Made by a program: the position numbers and the translations under genes. DNA of 35,902 nucleotides from Candidatus Avimonas faecium (GTDB taxonomy: Bacteria; Bacillota; Clostridia; Oscillospirales; Acutalibacteraceae): NCBI GenBank assembly GCA_904419005.1, contig CAJFQI010000106.1, positions 1-35,902 on the forward strand. Reading direction: 5' to 3'. The first letter of the stretch is position 1. Each line of letters opens with the position of its first letter. Below, piece by piece: positions 7,592 through 14,510 of the stretch. The notes beneath the pieces are model-generated. The model made no database searches, was not told the origin of the DNA, and was given only the letters and a program-made list of their open reading frames with translations.

Positions 7592-9460
7592 TTATTCCAG
7601 TTCAAAAGCGCCGGTATATAGCTGATAATAGATCCCTTTTTCCTCTATCAGCCTGCTGTGAGAGCCTCGTTCAATGATTCTGCCGTGATCCAGCACCATA
7701 ATCACATCGGAATTGCGGATGGTGGACAGCCGGTGGGCAATCACGAAGGAGGTCCGCCCCTTCATCAGGGCGTCCATGCCCTCCTGGACGATACGCTCGG
7801 TGCGCGTGTCGATGGAGGAGGTCGCTTCGTCCAGAATCATGCAGGGCGGGTTGGCCGCTACGGCGCGGGCGATGTTTAAAAGCTGCCGCTGTCCCTGGCT
7901 CAGTGCCGCGCCAGCGTTCAGCAGGACGGTGTTGTAGCCGTAGGGCAGGTTGGAAATGAAGGAGTCGGCGCCGGCCAGCTTCGCCGCTGCGATACACTCG
8001 TCATCCGTCGCGTCCAGACGACCGTACCGGATGTTCTCCAACACCGTATCGGTAAACAGGTTGGTATCCTGCAGGACAAGGCCGATAGAGCGGCGCAGAT
8101 CGTCCTTGCGGATTTTATTGATGTTGATGCCATCGTAGCGGATCTTGCCGTCGGCGATGTCGTAAAAGCGATTGAGCAGGTTGGTGATGGTGGTCTTGCC
8201 CGCGCCGGTAGCGCCCACAAAGGCCAGCTTCTGGCCCGGTTCTGCGTACAGCGTGATGCCATGCAGCACGATTTTTTCAGGCACATAGCCAAAGTCCACA
8301 TCAAACATCCGGATGTCGCCCTTCAGTTCGGTGTAGGTGGTGCTGCCGTCGCCGTGGGGATGCTTCCACGCAAAGATGCCCGTCCGCTGGGCGCACTCGA
8401 TCAGTTCGCCGTCTTCCATTTTCCTGGCATTGACCAGCGTCACATAGCCCTCGTCCACTTCCGGCTCCTCGTCCAACAGAGAGAAAATCCGCTTGGCGCC
8501 GGCCATGGCCATGGTGATGAGGCTGATCTGTTGGCCTACCTGCTGAATGGGGTTGGAGAAGGATTTGGACAGCGACAGGAACGCCACGACGATGCCGGCG
8601 GTCAGCGCGGTACTGCCGTTGAGAATCAGGATACCGCCGATAAAGGCAATCAAAACCGTCAACAGATTGCCGATCTGGCCTAACAGCGGCATAATGAGAT
8701 TGGCAAGCGTGTTGGCTTTAGCAGAACTGTCATAGAGGGATTTATTCTTTTCCTGAAATCCTGCCTTCGACTGCTTTTCGTGGCAAAAGATCTTGATGAC
8801 CTTCTGGCCGTTCAGCATTTCCTCAATATAGCCGTTCATCCCCGCCATGGAAGCCTGTTGACCAGAGAAGCAGGTGACGCTCTTTTTGGAAACAATGAGC
8901 GTGATGACGGCGTCCACAACTGTCACAACTACAACAATCAAAGCCAGCGACCAGCTATAATACACCATCACCACAAAGGAGGCCACGGCCGTAATGACAC
9001 AGGCAATCAACTGTGCCAGTGCATTGCTGATGAACTGCCGAAGGGTGTCCGTATCATTGGTATAGTGACTCATGACATCGCCGTGGGTATGGGTGTCAAA
9101 GTAGGAAATAGGCAGGCTTTGCATATGGTAGAACATATCGTCCCGGATATGTTTGAGGCAGCCCTGGGAGATGGTGACCATCATCCGGTTATACAGAATG
9201 GTGCAGACGACGCCGATGAGATAGATACAGCCCATTCCCAGTATAGCGCGCAGCAATCCCGAATAGTCGGGAACGACTGCCGACAAAAGAGGGGTAATAT
9301 AATTATCAATCACGATCTGGGTGAACATGGAGCCCAAAACCCCGGCGGCGGTTGAGATAATGACCGCGATGCAGACGACGGCAAACATCCATTTGGAATT
9401 GCGCACAATATAGGAGAGCAGGCGGCCAAAGGTGCCCCGCTGCCGTTTCGTGTTATTCAT
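7592..9460 (-). CDS. ABC exporter half-transporter, canonical-site subunit
   Basis: A 622-residue half-transporter, the consensus-site subunit of a second heterodimeric exporter. Membrane helices lie between about residues 25 and 320, with the intracellular motif THTHGDVMSHYTND. An insertion of about 40 residues (roughly 340-380, including ECAQRTGIFAWKHPHGDG) precedes the ATPase domain, as in BmrD/TM288-like subunits. The ATPase carries Walker A GATGAGKT (416-423), signature LSQGQ (520-524), Walker B MILDE (D544, catalytic E545) and H-loop AHRLS (H576), so both catalytic residues are intact. The start at ATG 9460 has GGGAGGG upstream and overlaps the preceding gene's stop by 8 bp, which indicates coupling. 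It is also clearly paralogous to the partial gene at the left edge. Confidence 0.95.
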   Translation of the reverse strand: MNNTKRQRGTFGRLLSYIVRNSKWMFAVVCIAVIISTAAGVLGSMFTQIVIDNYITPLLSAVVPDYSGLLRAILGMGCIYLIGVVCTILYNRMMVTISQGCLKHIRDDMFYHMQSLPISYFDTHTHGDVMSHYTNDTDTLRQFISNALAQLIACVITAVASFVVMVYYSWSLALIVVVVTVVDAVITLIVSKKSVTCFSGQQASMAGMNGYIEEMLNGQKVIKIFCHEKQSKAGFQEKNKSLYDSSAKANTLANLIMPLLGQIGNLLTVLIAFIGGILILNGSTALTAGIVVAFLSLSKSFSNPIQQVGQQISLITMAMAGAKRIFSLLDEEPEVDEGYVTLVNARKMEDGELIECAQRTGIFAWKHPHGDGSTTYTELKGDIRMFDVDFGYVPEKIVLHGITLYAEPGQKLAFVGATGAGKTTITNLLNRFYDIADGKIRYDGININKIRKDDLRRSIGLVLQDTNLFTDTVLENIRYGRLDATDDECIAAAKLAGADSFISNLPYGYNTVLLNAGAALSQGQRQLLNIARAVAANPPCMILDEATSSIDTRTERIVQEGMDALMKGRTSFVIAHRLSTIRNSDVIMVLDHGRIIERGSHSRLIEEKGIYYQLYTGAFELE

Positions 9461-11195
9461 CTGCTTTCCCTCCCTGCTGCTGAGATGTGTAAATATCCCG
9501 ATAAATCTCGTTGTGTTCCAGCAAATATTCGTGGTCGCCGATGCCGTCGATGCAGCCGTCCTTCAAAACGATGGTGAAATCTGCATCTTGCACCGAGGAA
9601 ATCCGCTGGGCGATGATGAGCTTTGTCGTGTCCGGTATTTCCTCCCGGAAGGCCTTGCGGATCAGAGCGTCGGTTTTAGTGTCCACGGCACTGGTGGAAT
9701 CGTCCAGGATCAGGATTTTCGGCTTTTTCAGCAGGGCGCGGGCAATGCAGAGCCGCTGCTTCTGCCCGCCGGAAACATTGGTTCCGCCCTGCTCGATATA
9801 GGTATCGTAGCCGTCGGGAAACTGGCTGATAAACTCGTCCGCCTGCGCCAGCTTGCAGGCATGGACAAGTTCCTCTTCGGTTGCGCTTTCATCGCCCCAA
9901 CGGAGATTTTCCTTGATGGTTCCCGAAAACAGCAGGTTCTTTTGCAGCACCATCGAAACGGCGTCGCGGATAGTTTCCAGCTTGTAGTCGCGGACGTCGA
10001 CGCCGCCCACCAGCACCTTCCCGGCGGTCGCATCGTAAAGCCGGGGAATCAGCTGCACCAGGCTGCTCTTGCCGGCGCCGGTGGCGCCGATGATGCCCAC
10101 CGTGGCGCCGGAAGGAATTTTCAGACTGACGTTGTGAATGCATTCACCGGTTTTGTCCCGAAAATAGTTGAAAGATACGCCATCGAAAACGATTTCGCCG
10201 TCCTTCACGGTATCGACAGCGTTTGCCTTTTCGGTCAGGCTGCTCTTTTCATCCAACACTTCTGTGATTCTGCGTCCGGAACTGCGGGCGATGGTAATTA
10301 GGATCAGAACGACGGAGAGCATCATCAGGGCCGTCAGGATCTGCATCGCATAGGCGATCAGGCTGGACAGCTCGCCGGTGGTCAGAACCGTATTGTGGCT
10401 GCTGACGATGATGGAAGCACCTACCCAGTAGATCAGCAGCAGGCAAGCATAGACCACCAGCTGCATCACCGGGGAAGAATACGCCATAATCCCTTCCGCC
10501 TTTTTGAAAATGCGGTACAGAGCCGTGGATGTTTTTTGAAATTTCTCCTTTTCATACTCCTCACGGGCAAAACCTTTGACAACGCGGATGCCACTTAGGT
10601 TTTCCTGCACCACCTGATTGAGCTTGTCATATTGCTCAAAAACCTTTTCAAAGTATTTCTTGGCAATGAGAATCAGAGCCGCCAGGGCGATGCCAAGAAT
10701 GGGGATCAGCAACAGATACATGGAAGCGATCCGTGCGCTGATCGTAAAGGCCATAATGAGGGCAAAAATAATCATAAACGGTGCCCGGACCGCCACACGG
10801 ATGATCATCATGAATGCATTTTGAATATTCATCACATCAGTGGTCAGCCGGGTAACAAGTCCCGCTGTCGAGAATTTGTCGATGTTGGCAAAGGAAAAAT
10901 CCTGGATATTAAAATACATATCCGTTCGCATGTTCCGCGCAAGACCCGATGCGGCGGTGGAGGCTGTCTTGCTGGAAATCAACCCGAAAACCAGGGCCAA
11001 AACGATGCAGCCGATCATCAGCCACGCCGTGGATATTAAGGCACCCCGATCTCCTGCATAGATGCCTTTGTCAATGATGTCGGCCTGTAAAAAGGGTACA
11101 ACGATTTCCAACAACGTTTCCACTGCAGTCAGCACAATCGTTGCAATGGTGGCCGCCCTGTATTCCCGCAAGCAGCCAATAATTTTTTTGACCAT
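9453..11195 (-). CDS. ABC exporter half-transporter, degenerate-site subunit
   Basis: A 580-residue half-transporter, first gene of the second exporter operon. It has six membrane helices (about 15-310), Walker A GATGAGKS (370-377), signature VSGGQ (474-478) and Walker B ILILDD with Asp499 replacing the catalytic Glu. The H-loop is AQRI with Gln530 replacing His. These changes mark the degenerate ATP site of heterodimeric exporters, complementing the intact downstream subunit. The frame is open upstream to ATG 11282, but that start has no RBS; ATG 11195 has AAGGAAGG 7 nt upstream and gives the normal family N terminus. Expression is probably controlled by the structured leader at 11269-11411, reminiscent of the attenuated bmrCD operon of Bacillus subtilis. 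Substrate unknown, plausibly a ribosome-targeting drug. Confidence 0.95.
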   Translation of the reverse strand: MVKKIIGCLREYRAATIATIVLTAVETLLEIVVPFLQADIIDKGIYAGDRGALISTAWLMIGCIVLALVFGLISSKTASTAASGLARNMRTDMYFNIQDFSFANIDKFSTAGLVTRLTTDVMNIQNAFMMIIRVAVRAPFMIIFALIMAFTISARIASMYLLLIPILGIALAALILIAKKYFEKVFEQYDKLNQVVQENLSGIRVVKGFAREEYEKEKFQKTSTALYRIFKKAEGIMAYSSPVMQLVVYACLLLIYWVGASIIVSSHNTVLTTGELSSLIAYAMQILTALMMLSVVLILITIARSSGRRITEVLDEKSSLTEKANAVDTVKDGEIVFDGVSFNYFRDKTGECIHNVSLKIPSGATVGIIGATGAGKSSLVQLIPRLYDATAGKVLVGGVDVRDYKLETIRDAVSMVLQKNLLFSGTIKENLRWGDESATEEELVHACKLAQADEFISQFPDGYDTYIEQGGTNVSGGQKQRLCIARALLKKPKILILDDSTSAVDTKTDALIRKAFREEIPDTTKLIIAQRISSVQDADFTIVLKDGCIDGIGDHEYLLEHNEIYRDIYTSQQQGGKADE

Positions 11196-11290
11196 GTGTA
11201 AACCTTCCTTTATAAGTTTTTGGAGCGTAGGAATACAGCGTTGGAAGCCGTTTCCCCACTGAAAAGCCATATGACTCCGCATTCAGACAT

Positions 11291-11317
11291 AAAAAAACGC
11301 ATACCTTTCGGTATGCG
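11291..11317 (-). terminator. Leader terminator 2
   Basis: Minus-strand stem CGCATACC (11317-11310) with GGTATGCG (11305-11298), a GAAA tetraloop, and seven T (complement of 11297-11291). A compact intrinsic terminator about 95 bp upstream of the exporter start. I see no obvious antiterminator for this one. Confidence 0.85.
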
Positions 11318-11318
11318 C

Positions 11319-11355
11319 AAAAAAACGATACAAAAGGCCATGTCACTCTGTATCG
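11319..11355 (-). terminator. Leader terminator 1
   Basis: Minus-strand stem CGATACA (11355-11349) with TGTATCG (11332-11326), followed by seven T (complement of 11325-11319). The upstream CGATACAAGG copy can replace the 5' arm and form a slightly longer stem. Confidence 0.6.
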
Positions 11356-11357
11356 TA

Positions 11358-11393
11358 TCAGAGCCTAAAACCCTTGTATCGTAGCGGAGTCAT
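11358..11393 (-). CDS. Putative leader peptide MTPLRYKGFRL
   Basis: An 11-codon ORF beginning about 9 nt after the predicted transcription start, so it would be nearly leaderless and lacks a Shine-Dalgarno. It spans the first CGATACA copy, and its stop codon lies inside the CTCTG/CAGAG hairpin. A ribosome paused on it would therefore decide which stems form. Its position and arrangement resemble attenuation leader peptides upstream of antibiotic-induced transporter genes. Translation is unproven. Confidence 0.5.
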   Translation of the reverse strand: MTPLRYKGFRL

Positions 11394-11411
11394 ATTTAAC
11401 AGTTAAATATG
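11391..11411. promoter_or_regulatory. 21-bp perfect palindrome, likely operator
   Basis: Half-site CATATTTAAC mirrored around a single central base at 11401. It overlaps the last bases of the -10 box, the transcription start and the leader-peptide ATG, the classic place for a dimeric repressor such as a MarR or TetR protein. No such regulator gene is adjacent. It differs from the AGGTACCT operator of the first exporter. Confidence 0.65.
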
Positions 11412-11437
11412 ATACCACATCATAAGCGAAAAAGCAA
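11409..11437 (-). promoter_or_regulatory. Promoter of the second exporter operon
   Basis: On the minus strand TTGCTT (11437-11432) and TATCAT (11414-11409) are 17 bp apart. Transcription would begin near 11402, inside the palindrome 11391-11411 and just before the leader peptide. Confidence 0.65.
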
Positions 11438-11523
11438 GCCAAAATTTTGAATTTTTTCAGACAAGGCGAGTAGAAGAATTTTAAACGGCAGTTAAGTGCT
11501 TTTAGTGGAATTGGCGAGTCTAG

Positions 11524-11700
11524 GACACGCTTATTATAGTAGCTATCTCCTATATTTTCGCTATCGTTGATGATCTATTGCTCGTTGCTGTATTTCATAT
11601 GGGCGCTGCGGGTGCAGCGACCCAAGCGATCAGCGTCATTATCATGAAGCGGGACTATTTCCATTTCGATTTTCAAGGGCTATATCCGCTGGGATTGTAA
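11524..11700 (+). pseudogene. MATE-family efflux pump remnant
   Basis: An orphan 58-codon open stretch without a start. It reads YIFAIVDDLLLVAVFHMG followed by AAGAATQAISVIIMKRDYFHF and ends QGLYPLGL-stop. The motif D-LLLVAVFHMGAAGAA followed by a hydrophobic helix and a K-R-x-Y-F-x-F loop is typical of the middle of MATE multidrug transporters. About six residues seem missing between AAGAAT and QAIS, and the rest of the gene on both sides is gone. It is a small decayed piece. Assignment rests on motif recall, not a search. Confidence 0.6.
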
Positions 11701-11772
11701 GATAATAAATAGGAAGCCCCTGCTTTGTGACAGGATTTGGACGGCCAGTTCAACAGAGAAATTTGACAGACG

Positions 11773-11870
11773 ATGGTTTTAGCCTTATACTTGTCTTGTA
11801 GTTTTTTTCCTGAGAAGGCTGTCAAAAAGGCTGTCAGAACGCCAATGAAAGCAAAGCAGCCTTTGTAGCT
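11773..11870. repeat. Diverged direct repeat, copy B
   Basis: Counterpart of 6544-6634 with the shared block TTTTTCCTGAGAAG at 11804-11817. This copy contains an internal tandem duplication of the type AAGGCTGTCA-AAAAGGCTGTCA just after the block. The following 11871-12120 has no coding sequence that I can support. Confidence 0.6.
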
Positions 11871-12132
11871 CTATCTGAAAAACCAAGTAAAATCGCGTCT
11901 TGACCATGTGTCATAGCGAAGCAGAAACGGTTTCAGCGATTTGTCTCCAAAATCAGATGTCTTAAACCACCATTTTACTCATAAGGCCATTTGCTTTTAG
12001 TTTCGTCCAACTTGTTCTGCCATTTTGGGGATTGCTAGCTGTCCTAATTCAAAAATTTTCAGTTTGACCTCCTGTCATTCTTGCTATATTCCGTCATACT
12101 ACGGATAGGAATAAAAAGGGAGGTTGATATTT

Positions 12133-12372
12133 ATGGCGATAATCCCCGAAGATAAAATCCTTTATACGGTAAAGGAGGTGGCTCAACTCATCCATACCAA
12201 TCAGGGCTATGTTTATTCCTTGATCAAAGCAGGACTGCTTCCGGTATTGAAACTTGGGTCGTATAAAATACGAAAGGAATCTCTTGAACATTTTTTAGCG
12301 GAATATGAAGGAAGGGATCTGACGGATCCGAGGCATATCCAGCCGCTGTATCCGGACGAGAAAATGGGGTAA
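12133..12372 (+). CDS. Excisionase-like helix-turn-helix protein
   Basis: A 79-residue MerR/excisionase-type HTH protein. The core ILYTVKEVAQLIHTNQGYVYSLIKAGLLPVLKLGSYKIRKESLEHFLAEY is the HTH_17-type fold (recognition helix around residues 25-35, then the wing). The C terminus, with DLTDPRHIQPL, resembles proteins encoded in Firmicutes conjugative and integrative elements. ATG 12133 follows GGGAGG by 9 nt. A TTGACC at 12064 and TATATT at 12085 could form a promoter, but the spacing is short. No integrase gene is visible nearby, so it may be a leftover of an element or a stand-alone regulator. The stop overlaps the ATG of the next small ORF (TAATG). Confidence 0.8.
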   Translation: MAIIPEDKILYTVKEVAQLIHTNQGYVYSLIKAGLLPVLKLGSYKIRKESLEHFLAEYEGRDLTDPRHIQPLYPDEKMG

Positions 12373-12515
12373 TGTATATGAGCGTGCCAACATTTTGCCA
12401 ACCACGAATAAATATCACTCTGAAAAACATAGAAAAAATAAGAAGAACATCGATGTGGCTTGCCAAAGTAAATGCAATCTTTCTCCGTAAAACAAGCCAT
12501 GATAAAACAGAGTAA
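12372..12515 (+). CDS. Possible 47-aa basic ORF coupled to the excisionase-like gene
   Basis: Starts in the TAATG overlap with the preceding gene (M-Y-M-S-V-P-T-F) and encodes a basic, non-membrane peptide rich in K, R and I. No family recognised. Only the overlap supports translation; it could be a degraded start of a lost gene. Confidence 0.3.
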   Translation: MYMSVPTFCQPRINITLKNIEKIRRTSMWLAKVNAIFLRKTSHDKTE

Positions 12516-12621
12516 GGGAAAAATAGGTATCGCAGGCTATACTCGATCCCATAAGGGCAACAACCCGATGGTTGGCGCTACCGTGGCCTGCGCGGTGGCG
12601 GTGTCCGAGGCGCTGAAATAA
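12499..12621 (+). CDS. Possible 40-aa protein or C-terminal gene fragment
   Basis: The frame from ATG 12499 encodes a glycine-rich segment with NNPMVGATVACAVAVSEAL before the stop, followed 40 bp later by a good intrinsic terminator. The composition and ending look like the C terminus of a real, conserved enzyme rather than random sequence, but I cannot name the family. No good RBS precedes the ATG, so it is more likely the tail of a truncated gene than a free-standing one. Confidence 0.4.
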   Translation: MIKQSKGKIGIAGYTRSHKGNNPMVGATVACAVAVSEALK

Positions 12622-12662
12622 GGGCCGCAAACCCGCATAAAACCTGGATTTATTCCGAAAAA

Positions 12663-12690
12663 GGGTCGCCTACCGGGCGGCTCTTTTTTT
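12663..12690 (+). terminator. Intrinsic terminator
   Basis: Stem GGGTCGCC (12663-12670) with GGCGGCTC (12676-12683), including two G-T pairs, a 5-nt loop and seven T (12684-12690). It closes the plus-strand segment. Confidence 0.8.
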
Positions 12691-12727
12691 GCTTTCAAAA
12701 TCGCTTCCAAACGATAGGATTGTCCCC

Positions 12728-12794
12728 TTTGTACCCATTTTGTACCCCAAATTTTCAAGAGGGGACCAAATTTGTACCCCAAGTTCGGGTACAA
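12728..12794. repeat. Cluster of TTTGTACCC repeats
   Basis: TTTGTACCC occurs at 12728-12736, 12739-12747 and 12771-12779, and an inverted, slightly altered copy (CGGGTACAA) at 12786-12794. It lies in the gene-free stretch 12691-13108. Repeats of this size could be protein-binding arms, for example of a recombinase, but nothing more can be shown. I see nothing else in that stretch. Confidence 0.45.
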
Positions 12795-13108
12795 GGGCCT
12801 CTGAACCCGCATGAATGCTCGGTTTTTGCGGGCTGGATTCCCATCGTAAGACTCAAGGGGGGCGTCCCCATCTATTTGAGGGAAAGGAGCAATATCTTCG
12901 GCTTTAATAAGAGGTACGGTATTCACAGGATATTGGTGTTTCCACCTTCTGTTTGCTAAACCCGACACACCAAGTTTTATCTAAAAACGGATTTCTCTTT
13001 CGTATCTTGGCGGTGGGCGGACCTCCATGGCTCTGCCAAAGGAGGGGGATTCGGAGCCGCATAGCGAAGGCTTTCGGAGTTCCGGCACTGCCAGGGGCCC
13101 TATACAGG

Positions 13109-13148
13109 AAAGGCCGGGCGTCAGGGGCTTCCCTGCCGTCCGGCCTTT
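13109..13148. terminator. Hairpin downstream of the two-component operon
   Basis: AAAGGCCGG (13109-13117) pairs with CCGGCCTTT (13140-13148), with an inner AGGG/CCCT stem. It directly follows the stop of the 127-residue gene. The T-run is short, so termination strength is uncertain. Confidence 0.65.
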
Positions 13149-13149
13149 C

Positions 13150-13533
13150 TTATTCCGGTTTTGATAGCTCTTCGGTCAGCTTGAGTATCTGCGGCGCTAT
13201 CTTTTCCCGCTCCTTCCGAGTGATGCGGGTATACAGCGGGTAGGCCGCGGCGACAGCGGCGATCCCGATCAAGCCGAGGATCACGCCCGGGATAAACCAT
13301 TGCCCCATCCAGAGCATCGTGCAGCACATGCCCACCCCCAGCAGCAGGCAGCCGATGACGCCGATCATTATTGCGGCAGCGGTGCCCTTTTTTGCAGCGC
13401 TCCGGTCCAGCATCCGCAGCTGCTGCATTTTGTCCGGTTCCTTCGGCAGGTACTTTTCCCGGATGTGCCGGATTTCCTGCTGCTGCGATGCCGAATAGGT
13501 GTAAGTGAAGGTTTCATTTTTGTTTTCCATCAT
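13150..13533 (-). CDS. Small two-TM membrane protein of unknown function
   Basis: A 127-residue protein with a hydrophilic N terminus (ENKNETFTYTYSASQQQEIRHIREKYLP), two adjacent membrane helices (about residues 48-72 and 80-100) and a charged C-terminal tail (YTRITRKEREKIAPQILKLTEEL). It resembles a family of uncharacterised Clostridia membrane proteins, sometimes labelled dihydropteridine reductase without basis. Starts are ATG 13533 or 13530, with AAAGGAAG upstream. It is the last gene after the histidine kinase and polytopic membrane protein on the same strand, 65 bp away, and may be part of that system. Confidence 0.75.
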   Translation of the reverse strand: MMENKNETFTYTYSASQQQEIRHIREKYLPKEPDKMQQLRMLDRSAAKKGTAAAIMIGVIGCLLLGVGMCCTMLWMGQWFIPGVILGLIGIAAVAAAYPLYTRITRKEREKIAPQILKLTEELSKPE

Positions 13534-13598
13534 ACCGCTTCCTTTCTTTTCAGGAGATAGCTATAGAATACCGGACGGATATTTCCAAAAGAATAAAC

Positions 13599-14510
13599 TT
13601 ATGTTTCCGAATTGTTATTTCTCAGCGCCTCCAGCCGCTTGGTGGAATGCGCAATCATGTAGATCGCCATCGTCAGGACGATGACACAGACGGCGCCGCC
13701 GGAAGCCCCGAGCATGATGCGGCGGAACTGTGGTCCATTCGCGCCAAATTGGGCAAGCATCGCGGTTTCCAGCGACAGCATAGACACCAACGCGGCGGTC
13801 AGATTGATAACCTTGGCAGCGGACATTACAGGGCTGCCGCGCCGACGGTACCGGATGACATTGATAATCGCCGCAATGGCAATATAGAAAGCATAGACAG
13901 CCATCGCATAAATCATAAGGCCGGGATAGGAAAAGCCTCTATCCTGCGTCACCATATAGACGATGATGCCTACCAGGGCCTGGTTCATCAGCAGCAGGAT
14001 AATGCCGCAGGCCCGATAGCGCTGGAGCTCGGACGCGATATCCTCCCCCACCGCCCGGCGGCGGATATAACGGACAAGCACCGCACGCATAGACGACAGC
14101 AGCGCGTAGTAGACAGCGAGGGAAATAAACCATGTGGACCGGTACCGTAAGCCGGAAACCAGATTCAGCGCGACATATAGAAGGTTGACAAACAATCCGC
14201 CATAAAGGGTAATCTCAGAGCGGAAGCCGTCATCGTCGAGAAGGCGGTTCCCCAGCGGCGTACTGCGGATTTTCTTTACCAGCGGCAGCTCATCAATTCC
14301 TTCCCTGGCCGCATCAATAACGCCGGATATGCCGGTCGCCGTGATAATCAGCGCATAGGCCGAGAGGAAATAAGCCACATACGAAAGGAGGGAATGGTCG
14401 CCGACGCCGAGCATGACGAACACAAACAAAAAAGAGGGTACGGCAACCAGAACCGTCGGCAAAGGCGGAAGAAAGAATATCTTTTTCAAAATGGCTTTAA
14501 TTCGCTGCAT
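13599..14510 (-). CDS. Polytopic membrane protein of unknown function linked to the two-component system
   Basis: A 303-residue integral membrane protein with about eight hydrophobic helices and basic loops (RYIRRRAVGED, IRYRRRGSP). There is no recognisable transporter or enzyme motif. The start at ATG 14510 lies inside the end of the histidine kinase gene (14-bp overlap), so the two are translationally coupled, which argues that it is a functional partner: either the controlled output or an accessory sensor. The family cannot be named from sequence alone. Confidence 0.8.
   Translation of the reverse strand: MQRIKAILKKIFFLPPLPTVLVAVPSFLFVFVMLGVGDHSLLSYVAYFLSAYALIITATGISGVIDAAREGIDELPLVKKIRSTPLGNRLLDDDGFRSEITLYGGLFVNLLYVALNLVSGLRYRSTWFISLAVYYALLSSMRAVLVRYIRRRAVGEDIASELQRYRACGIILLLMNQALVGIIVYMVTQDRGFSYPGLMIYAMAVYAFYIAIAAIINVIRYRRRGSPVMSAAKVINLTAALVSMLSLETAMLAQFGANGPQFRRIMLGASGGAVCVIVLTMAIYMIAHSTKRLEALRNNNSET

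Larger units (their letters stand above)
11269..11395 (-). promoter_or_regulatory. Structured leader (putative transcription attenuator) of the exporter operon
   Basis: In RNA sense (minus strand) the leader contains two copies of CGATACA (11381-11375 and 11355-11349), each able to pair with one downstream TGTATCG (11332-11326) to make a terminator. A competing hairpin CTCTG/CAGAG (11363-11346) sequesters the second copy. A second terminator follows. Everything is enclosed by a 12-bp inverted repeat, ATATGACTCCGC (11395-11384) with GCGGAGTCATAT (11280-11269); in a read-through transcript this would bury the leader-peptide AUG. Mutually exclusive stems plus a leader ORF indicate ribosome- or ligand-controlled attenuation. 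The mechanism is inferred from structure alone. Confidence 0.7.

Noticed and set aside
11196..11282. Upstream start (ATG 11282) for the second exporter's first gene
   Set aside because: No Shine-Dalgarno, adds residues unlike the family, and lies next to the leader terminators; ATG 11195 has a good RBS.
12537..12968. 143-aa minus-strand ORF
   Set aside because: Runs through a terminator hairpin and repeat cluster, has no RBS and no domain pattern.
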